Below are positions 32,093 to 36,633 of a stretch of DNA of 36,633 nucleotides, piece after piece. The DNA comes from Leptolyngbya sp. FACHB-60 (GTDB lineage: Bacteria; Cyanobacteriota; Cyanobacteriia; Phormidesmidales; Phormidesmidaceae), in the NCBI RefSeq assembly GCF_014695775.1, contig NZ_JACJOX010000080.1, positions 1 through 36,633 on the forward strand, in the 5' to 3' direction. A program made the translations under genes and the position numbers. The notes beneath the pieces were generated by a model. It was not told the DNA's origin. It did no database searches and saw only the letters and a list, made by a program, of their open reading frames with translations. The stretch's first letter is position 1; each line of letters opens with the position of its first letter.

Positions 32093-32992
32093 TCAACTCA
32101 GAGGGGTCACGCTACTACCGCGATCTGAATTATCAGGGAGCGGAATGAATTCAGTTTCACCGGGCACCGCCGGGAAGCGGCGGTCTTGCCAATCTCGTTT
32201 TGCCTGCTCGATACGTGCTGAGCGGCTCGACACAAAGTTCCAGTACTTTGTGCGATCGCCCACTGGTGCCCCGCCGATAATCATTGCTTTTGCCTCAGCC
32301 TCCGCCCGGATATCTACTGATTCATCCGGCGCTAAAACGGCTAAACGATATGGCTCTAAAGGCTCTCCATTTACGAATAGGCCAGATGTGACGCTATAAA
32401 CGGCCCTTTCTAAACCTTCCGTTGGCGCTAGCTGAAATTGACTACCCTCTGTGAAAACGAGCGCTAGGTAAAGAGTAGCAGAGTAGGTTTTAACGGGTGA
32501 TTGGTGAGATTGGTAGTTACCGGCGATCAAGGTTGCGCTGGTTCCTGTTTGAATCCACCTCGGTAAATCAGTCGCCGGATAATGTGAAAAGCTGGGTTCA
32601 GCTTCTTCAGCGCTTTCGGGGAGGGCAATCCAGGTCTGAATGCCGTGAAGAGTAGATTCTTTCTCTCTAAAGCTCTCGGGCGATCGCTCAGAATGAACAA
32701 TACCTTTGCCCGCTGTCATCCAGTTCACCTCACCCGGAAAAATCTCTTGTACTGTACCTAGACTATCTCTATGCAGAAGGCTTCCTTCAAACAAATAGGT
32801 AACCGTCGCCAAATTGATGTGTGGATGGGGTCTAACATCGACGCCTTCCCCAGCCGGGAAAACAGCTGGGCCTAAGTGATCAAAGAAGATGAACGGTCCA
32901 ACCATTTTTAGGGTTTCACTCGGTAAGATTCGCTGTACACTAAACCCACCTAAATTGTGCTTTTCAGGCGTGATTAATTGCTGAATACTCAT
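32093..32992 (-). CDS. Pirin-family protein
   Basis: 299 aa. VRPHPHINLATVTYLFEGSL and GIVHSERSPESFREKESTLH supply the HxH and HxE ligands of the N-terminal cupin. QTWIALPESAEEAEPSF and YRLAVLAPDESVDI belong to the linker and C-terminal cupin. It is complete, unlike the pirin at 13993-14886. It belongs to a different branch, with low identity. ATG 32992 or 33007 may be used; neither has a strong ribosome site. Confidence 0.9.
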   Translation of the reverse strand: MSIQQLITPEKHNLGGFSVQRILPSETLKMVGPFIFFDHLGPAVFPAGEGVDVRPHPHINLATVTYLFEGSLLHRDSLGTVQEIFPGEVNWMTAGKGIVHSERSPESFREKESTLHGIQTWIALPESAEEAEPSFSHYPATDLPRWIQTGTSATLIAGNYQSHQSPVKTYSATLYLALVFTEGSQFQLAPTEGLERAVYSVTSGLFVNGEPLEPYRLAVLAPDESVDIRAEAEAKAMIIGGAPVGDRTKYWNFVSSRSARIEQAKRDWQDRRFPAVPGETEFIPLPDNSDRGSSVTPLS

Positions 32993-33112
32993 TTTTGTAT
33001 GATCCATTCTTAGTTGACTTTGTGGACGAAGATACAATCTTATTTCTGTTTCATAAGATTGATCACTGAAATACTTTCGAGCTTCTGCCGGTCGAATGAA
33101 GTCTGCGTCTTT

Positions 33113-33142
33113 ATCACATCAACGCCTTCAGTCCGATGTGAT
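33113..33142. promoter_or_regulatory. Inverted repeat ATCACATC/GATGTGAT
   Basis: Perfect 8-base arms with 14 bases between. It lies 120 bases before the pirin start, on the upstream side, so could be an operator, but no regulator is adjacent. Confidence 0.35.
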
Positions 33143-33144
33143 AG

Positions 33145-33220
33145 GGGTTGGCTGGAAGCACCGAATCCTCGGCGATCGTAGGTGATAACCCGATACCCTT
33201 CTTTGAGCAGCACCGCCACC
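33145..33220 (-). pseudogene. Haloperoxidase-like hydrolase fragment (middle)
   Basis: VAVLLKEGYRVITYDRRGFG and ASSQP on the minus strand match the region after the oxyanion loop of the intact hydrolase (about 17335-17410). Flanks on both sides are unrelated. A third scar from this gene family. The rest of 33221-33293 shows no gene. Confidence 0.8.
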
Positions 33221-33293
33221 TAGGCATGAGAGTCTCCTATTTTGTGAATGGGCCGGGCGTATCTGATAGTCGGGGAATGGCACAATGTAGTTT

Positions 33294-33641
33294 CTATTCA
33301 GAAGGTCGGCAAGTCATGATCCCTTCCTTTTGAGTATTAGCATTGGGATTACTGCCCATCGCTCGAACCGCGATCGTGGGTTCATAGCCAAGCTAACAAC
33401 GCACCAAGACCGTATCTTCAGATTGAGTCACATACAGCACATAAACGGGTCTACCCCCTAACACAGCAGGAACAAGGTTGGGAGGTGCGGGGGCTGTTGC
33501 AATCAGTGTTGACTGATTCGCCGGGTATATATCTGGTGTCTCCGCCGGAGTAGGCTTTATTTGGAGCGATTGCAAACTGATCAGGACTAATGCTGTGGAA
33601 ATGACTAGTGAAATCAAGAATTGAGCGGATAGTTTGAACAT
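33294..33641 (-). pseudogene. Small secreted protein with in-frame TAG
   Basis: Signal peptide LSAQFLISLVISTALVLISL, then a Pro-rich part and RPVYVLYVTQSEDTVLVRC, then TAG at 33393. The same frame goes on LGYEPTIAVRAMGSNPNANT and QKEG to a TAG at 33294. The two parts read as one protein, with a Tyr codon expected at the stop. It is about 115 aa if read through, 82 aa as is. The truncated form might still be exported. Family unknown. Confidence 0.65.
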
Positions 33642-33759
33642 AACTCAGAGGTTTTAGTTGAGATTTACCCGAAAGAGAAAGAATGTCAGAGAGAAAGGTG
33701 GCGATCGCAGAATTTGCAGATGAATTCTTATTCGTCAGAATCACCTATTTCTAAATAGG

Positions 33760-33943
33760 CTAAATGGGCAGGTTTTTCACGTGGTGCTTAGCCATTAGTT
33801 TTTTTCGAGTGCGGCTTGCTTTAATTGAATCGACTGCTTTTTCGCCAATCATGATCGTTGGTGCGTTCGTATTGCCTGTAGTAATTGTTGGCATGATAGA
33901 AACATCCACGACCCGCAAGCCTTCAATTCCATGCCCTCGCGGT
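33760..33943 (-). pseudogene. GMC oxidoreductase C-terminal fragment
   Basis: HGIEGLRVVDVSIMPTITTG and NTNAPTIMIGEKAVDSIKAS is the conserved end of GMC oxidases (choline dehydrogenase/glucose oxidase type): D-x-S-x-M-P...N-x-x-x-x-x-x-M-I-x-E-K-A-x-D. TAG at 33760. No FAD domain is upstream; instead a 99-base inverted-repeat segment begins immediately at the break. Confidence 0.85.
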
Positions 33944-34042
33944 GGTTGTGTCGCAAAAAATTCCTGAAGCGCTATCTGTAGAGTTACAACACGTGCAGTT
34001 CAACTCCATGTGTAGCATTTCTAATTTTTTTGCGATACAACC
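33944..34042. repeat. 99-bp segment with inverted ends (MITE-like)
   Basis: GGTTGTGTCGCAAAAAATT at 33944-33962 is nearly the reverse complement of AATTTTTTTGCGATACAACC at 34023-34042, with one mismatch and one extra A. The 60 bases inside hold no gene. Size and ends fit a miniature element or the two ends of a deleted IS. It sits at the break of the GMC fragment. The remaining bases to 34131 show no gene. Confidence 0.55.
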
Positions 34043-34131
34043 GAACGTATCCATGAACGCTTAGGAACCTTTGGAAGTTCCCGTCCAAGGCAAGATTTGC
34101 TTCAGTTCAGGGTTGTCGAAATGCCGATCGA

Positions 34132-34878
34132 CTACTGCGCTACAAACCCACCATCTACCAGCAATGTTGCACCTGTTGTGAACGATGCCATCTCAGATGA
34201 TAAAAACAGGACTGCATTTGCAACTTCAAGCGGTGTGCCAACTCGTCCGATCGGGTGAAGTCCTGTCAAGTAAGCTTTGGCTTCATCTGTAACTGCTTCA
34301 AACATATCTGTTTGGATTGCCCCTGGTGCAACGACATTGATGCGAATACCTGCTTTGGCATATTGGAGTGCAGCAGCTTTTGTTAAGCCTACTACTGCAT
34401 GTTTACTCGCGGTGTAGAGGAGTATGTTAGGAAGTGCAACGACTCCAACCACAGATGCCATATTAACGATCGCACCACTTCCCTGTTTCAACATCTGAGC
34501 AATTTCATATTTCATCGACAACCAAACACCTTTGACATTGACGTTCATCGCGCGGTCATATTCCGCTTCTGTTTGCTCAATCAATGAGGGGTTTTCGCCG
34601 CCCATTCCTGCATTATTAAAGGCAATATCCAACCGACCAAAAACGCCAACCGCTTTATCAACCATTGCTTCAACATCGGCTTCTTTCGTGACATCTGCTT
34701 GCACAAAAATCGCCTCTCCGCCAGCTTCCTTGATCAATCGAACCGTTTCTTCACCTTCATCAATTCGACGACCCACCACCACCACCTTTGCTTGTTGTTG
34801 GGCATAAGCGATCGCGGTTGCACGGCCAATTCCTGAAGTTCCGCCAGTGACTAACGCCACTTTATCTTGCAGTATCAT
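34132..34878 (-). CDS. SDR-family oxidoreductase, copy 2
   Basis: 248 aa. It shares LVTGGTSGIGRA, VVVVGRRIDEGE and YTASKHA with copy 1 at 20049-20804; roughly nine of ten residues are the same. It lacks three residues of copy 1 in the EAATGGQDEVRA loop and reads FNNAGMGG and NMASVVGVVALPNI where copy 1 reads SNNAGTIG and NTASANGVVAFPTF. The catalytic Ser, Tyr and Lys are all kept. The ATG overlaps the stop of a 52-codon ORF (ATGA). Confidence 0.93.
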   Translation of the reverse strand: MILQDKVALVTGGTSGIGRATAIAYAQQQAKVVVVGRRIDEGEETVRLIKEAGGEAIFVQADVTKEADVEAMVDKAVGVFGRLDIAFNNAGMGGENPSLIEQTEAEYDRAMNVNVKGVWLSMKYEIAQMLKQGSGAIVNMASVVGVVALPNILLYTASKHAVVGLTKAAALQYAKAGIRINVVAPGAIQTDMFEAVTDEAKAYLTGLHPIGRVGTPLEVANAVLFLSSEMASFTTGATLLVDGGFVAQ

Positions 34879-35033
34879 TCTATTTCTCCTGTTCTATTTT
34901 CATACAGCATGTTGATCTCCGGCGTTGCTTCCTGTCCGTTTGTCGGGGTGTTCTGCGCTGTGGACTTCATGTAGGCGGAGGCGAAATAGGTGGTAAAGAG
35001 TAGCGCGATCGCGAAAAGGGTTGTGCGGCGCAT
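34875..35033 (-). CDS. 52-aa ORF with signal peptide
   Basis: MRRTTLFAIALLFTTYFASA is a good signal peptide, followed by about 30 polar residues (YMKSTAQNTPTNGQEATPEI). The TGA overlaps the next gene's ATG, and the SDR ribosome site AGGAGA lies inside its last codons. A short exported protein, or the truncated start of a longer one joined to the SDR leader. No family recognised. Confidence 0.5.
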   Translation of the reverse strand: MRRTTLFAIALLFTTYFASAYMKSTAQNTPTNGQEATPEINMLYENRTGEIE

Positions 35034-35123
35034 TGGTATCTTTTGAAATGAGAGTCGAAATCCAAAGAGGTTGAATTCCAGTACTTATCGTCGTGATTTT
35101 GCAGTTTTGAACATGGCATTTAC

Positions 35124-35576
35124 CTACGGAAGGATTCCGTCTTTTTGCAATTGCTTTTGGAGCGTTTTCGGCAGGCTTTTAATATTGCAATGTCTTGGAG
35201 AACTACCCTCATAGCGCCAGGACTGAATTTCACTAGAGCGATCAAACTCGACATCAATCTCACAGAAATCACGATCGACAATCGTGTTGCCTCCGCTAAT
35301 TATCGTAGTTGTCTCGCCTCGATCGTTCTGAAACTCATTCACAGAGGTTGCCTGATTAAACTCCCGTTCTCGATCCGTTCTGTAGGAATAAATTGTGTTT
35401 CCATTGGGTAACGTGAGCGTTGTCGTGGGTGTACCATATCTGCGAACAAACTCATTGATATCCCGACCAATCCAACTGTTCATTGTGCTATTCAATTGTT
35501 CTTCCGCTCGTCGATCGTCGCACCCGAACAAGCTCACGCTTGCTAAAATTAGCAGCATCGAAATCCAAGTCTTCAT
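35124..35576 (-). CDS. Lipoprotein, unknown (cyanobacterial type)
   Basis: 150 aa. The signal ISMLLILASVSLFGC carries a lipobox (LFGC), with Cys near residue 19. The mature part contains WIGRDINEFVRRYGTPTTTL, as in small lipoproteins with a SmpA/OmlA-like start, then TIYSYRTDREREFNQA and CEIDVEFDRSSEIQSWRYEG. ATG 35576 has GAGGG at a proper distance; an ATG two codons earlier is also possible. Operator copy F lies about 150-170 bases upstream. Confidence 0.78.
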   Translation of the reverse strand: MKTWISMLLILASVSLFGCDDRRAEEQLNSTMNSWIGRDINEFVRRYGTPTTTLTLPNGNTIYSYRTDREREFNQATSVNEFQNDRGETTTIISGGNTIVDRDFCEIDVEFDRSSEIQSWRYEGSSPRHCNIKSLPKTLQKQLQKDGILP

Positions 35577-35682
35577 ATTCATCCCTCTGTGTTGAAAGTT
35601 TTCATGTGCGATCGTTCATTTCAGTCGCAGTAAAACCAGGTCAAAGGACACAATCGATTATTCGTGCAGTCGTTTAAAAGGA

Positions 35683-36054
35683 GAGTCAATCGCGTTGTGT
35701 TATCTGAAGTGTACTGAGATTCAATGCTTGATTTCTTTCAGATTCTTATGGTGAAGAGCAAGTTCGTCTCAGTATCATCCGATTTAGCCATCAAATTTTC
35801 AGAATTTACTTGCCATGTAATCACAATGATTTCCGCAAACACCAAGACAACTAATAGCTGCGAAAACGCTCGTAAAATGGCTTCCATTGTCCAGTTCTGA
35901 CTCTGAGCCTCCCAGATCATCACAACAATGTTCACTCCAATCACCAACCAGGTAGAATGACCACTGAATTCCGTCTACGATAGAAGCGGATCGTCGTCTC
36001 CCGCCAAAATGGGAAAGTGCTTAGAATACAAGCAATGCAGGAGGCTCCTGCACT
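35683..36054. repeat. Repeat B, copy 2 (operator plus membrane-gene part)
   Basis: Near-copy of 29421-29793, in the same orientation, now upstream of the lipoprotein gene. Shared parts include ATCTGAAGTGTACTGAG, the operator motif and the membrane-gene body through CTCCTGCAC. Confidence 0.85.
35722..35745 (-). promoter_or_regulatory. AraC-type operator-like motif, copy F
   Basis: GAATCTGAAAGAAATCAAGC on the minus strand (35745 downward), then ATTGAATCTCAG and TACACT. GAACTTG lies 20 bases upstream. Reads toward the lipoprotein gene. The stop codon of the membrane pseudogene lies inside it. Confidence 0.55.
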
Positions 36055-36204
36055 GCTGAACAAGCTTCTTTGAAGACAAGGCAGGTTTGGGTATCCAAGC
36101 GCGATTGCCGTCAGACAAACTCCTAGCGCGAGATACAGGAAAGTAAACAAGGTAAATCGTTTCTTTTTTTCTCCAATAGAGCTTATTCTCTGTACCAGAG
36201 GCAT
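35738..36204 (-). pseudogene. Membrane protein, one-base frameshift
   Basis: MPLVQRISSIGEKKKRFTLF and TFLYLALGVCLTAIALGYPN begin a four-helix protein that goes on SCIACILSTFPFWRETTIRF and YRRRNSVVIL. Then one C is missing (CTACCTGG versus CTACCCTGG in the other copy), and the next frame continues LVIGVNIVVMIWEAQSQNWT and VLVFAEIIVITWQVNSENL to 35738. Joined, about 155 aa. Family unknown. Confidence 0.75.
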
Positions 36205-36211
36205 TGCTGAA

Positions 36212-36633
36212 TTAAGGGATGAACCTGGTAGGGACTGGAACATCCCCGAACTTGAGGTAGTGAAGTAACAGTCGGACGGAGTGAGCTAGCATGTCTACGG
36301 ACTTGGAGTAGCAAAGTGTCTTGCGGTGCAGTCGAGCCAGATAGTGACGCAATCGTGTGTTTTCGCCTTCCACCCGAGTCATGTAGGTCTTGGAGACAAT
36401 GTGATCACCTTCTGGAATGAAACCGGGATACACTGACCAGCCATCGGTAACGTAGAAATAGCAGTTCCAGGCGGCCACGATAGACCAGAGTGGGGCAAAG
36501 GTTTCAGCACTATGGTCACCCAGTACCCAGCCTAAAATCCCTTTTTTGAAGTGGTCAACGGCTGTCCACAGCCAAATCTTGTTTTTTTGAGCCGACAAAG
36601 GTTTCTAACTCGTCACGTTCGCCGACCTCTGGC
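36212..36633 (-). mobile_element. IS1-family transposase, C-terminal part (cut by window edge)
   Basis: From the edge the minus strand reads PEVGERDELETFVGSKK in one frame. At an A7 tract (36581-36587) it must shift by one base to reach NKIWLWTAVDHFKKGILGWV, which runs through WNCYFYVTDGWSVYPGFIPE and HIVSKTYMTRVEGENTRLRH to VPVPTRFIP and TAA at 36212. Catalytic residues (DELETF, VTDGW, EGENT) are present. A different subtype from the IS1 at 8641-9353. Confidence 0.88.

Noticed and set aside
12220..33641. Stop-codon recoding, because several genes have a single in-frame stop
   Set aside because: All three stop codons occur (TGA, TAG, TAA), other genes in the window use them as normal ends, and many neighbours also carry frameshifts. 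Ordinary decay explains it.
1..36633. CRISPR array, tRNA or rRNA genes, replication origin
   Set aside because: No regularly spaced repeats, no tRNA-like cloverleaf seen, no rRNA signature, no rep/par genes. A weak tRNA could have been missed by eye.

Overview
The window looks cyanobacterial. The octamer GCGATCGC (HIP1) and its truncated forms recur throughout genes and spacers, and most proteins read like those of filamentous cyanobacteria; a Leptolyngbya-like host is only a guess. There are no ribosomal, tRNA, replication or core photosynthesis genes. Both edges lie inside IS1-family transposase sequence in the same orientation, so this is probably an accessory region, or a contig bounded by IS copies.

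Layout. 1-2.1 kb: IS1 edge, an unusual FtsH_ext/PLDc_N membrane protein, a cupin and a decayed AraC regulator. 2.1-7.9 kb: mostly minus strand, with three VOC (glyoxalase-fold) proteins, an M23 peptidase/small membrane protein/AraC operon, a DUF1772 membrane protein, a P-loop kinase, a frameshifted DUF1579 protein and a DUF4188-like protein. 7.9-9.4 kb: a decayed IS630 and a frameshifted IS1. 9.4-17.5 kb: a flavodoxin-fold reductase, SnoaL/SgcJ-type NTF2-fold proteins, two secreted small proteins, a TMEM175-type channel, a pirin with a stop at codon 6, a lipocalin-like protein, an intradiol dioxygenase and a haloperoxidase-like hydrolase. 17.5-19.9 kb: three integron attC-like sites separating an exported alpha/beta hydrolase, a small membrane protein and an SDR remnant, with no integrase (a CALIN-like array). 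20-36 kb: two related SDRs, quinone reductase, F420-type reductase, aldo/keto reductase, MDR reductase, thioredoxin-reductase-like protein, LLM monooxygenase, a second pirin and a lipoprotein, mixed with fragments of other redox genes.

Theme. Nearly every intact gene belongs to a family used in detoxification of electrophiles, quinones, aromatics or oxidants, and most are short minus-strand units. Around them is a large gene graveyard: at least sixteen broken or truncated genes, including AraC regulators, FAD oxidase, OYE, GST, GMC oxidase, SDR and SnoaL. Segments are repeatedly duplicated and re-used. One 256-bp leader lies upstream of both a hydrolase and an F420-type reductase, a 372-bp segment lies upstream of both a TrxB-like gene and a lipoprotein gene, and a 266-bp flavin-monooxygenase tail occurs twice.

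The two most interesting signals are the attC array and a recurrent minus-strand motif (GAATCTGAAAGAAATCAAGC-like). The motif occurs six times upstream of these genes, in two cases as a 21-bp-spaced direct repeat as expected for an AraC-type activator. Together they suggest a redox/detox gene set assembled by cassette capture and promoter re-use under one AraC-type control, now partly decayed.
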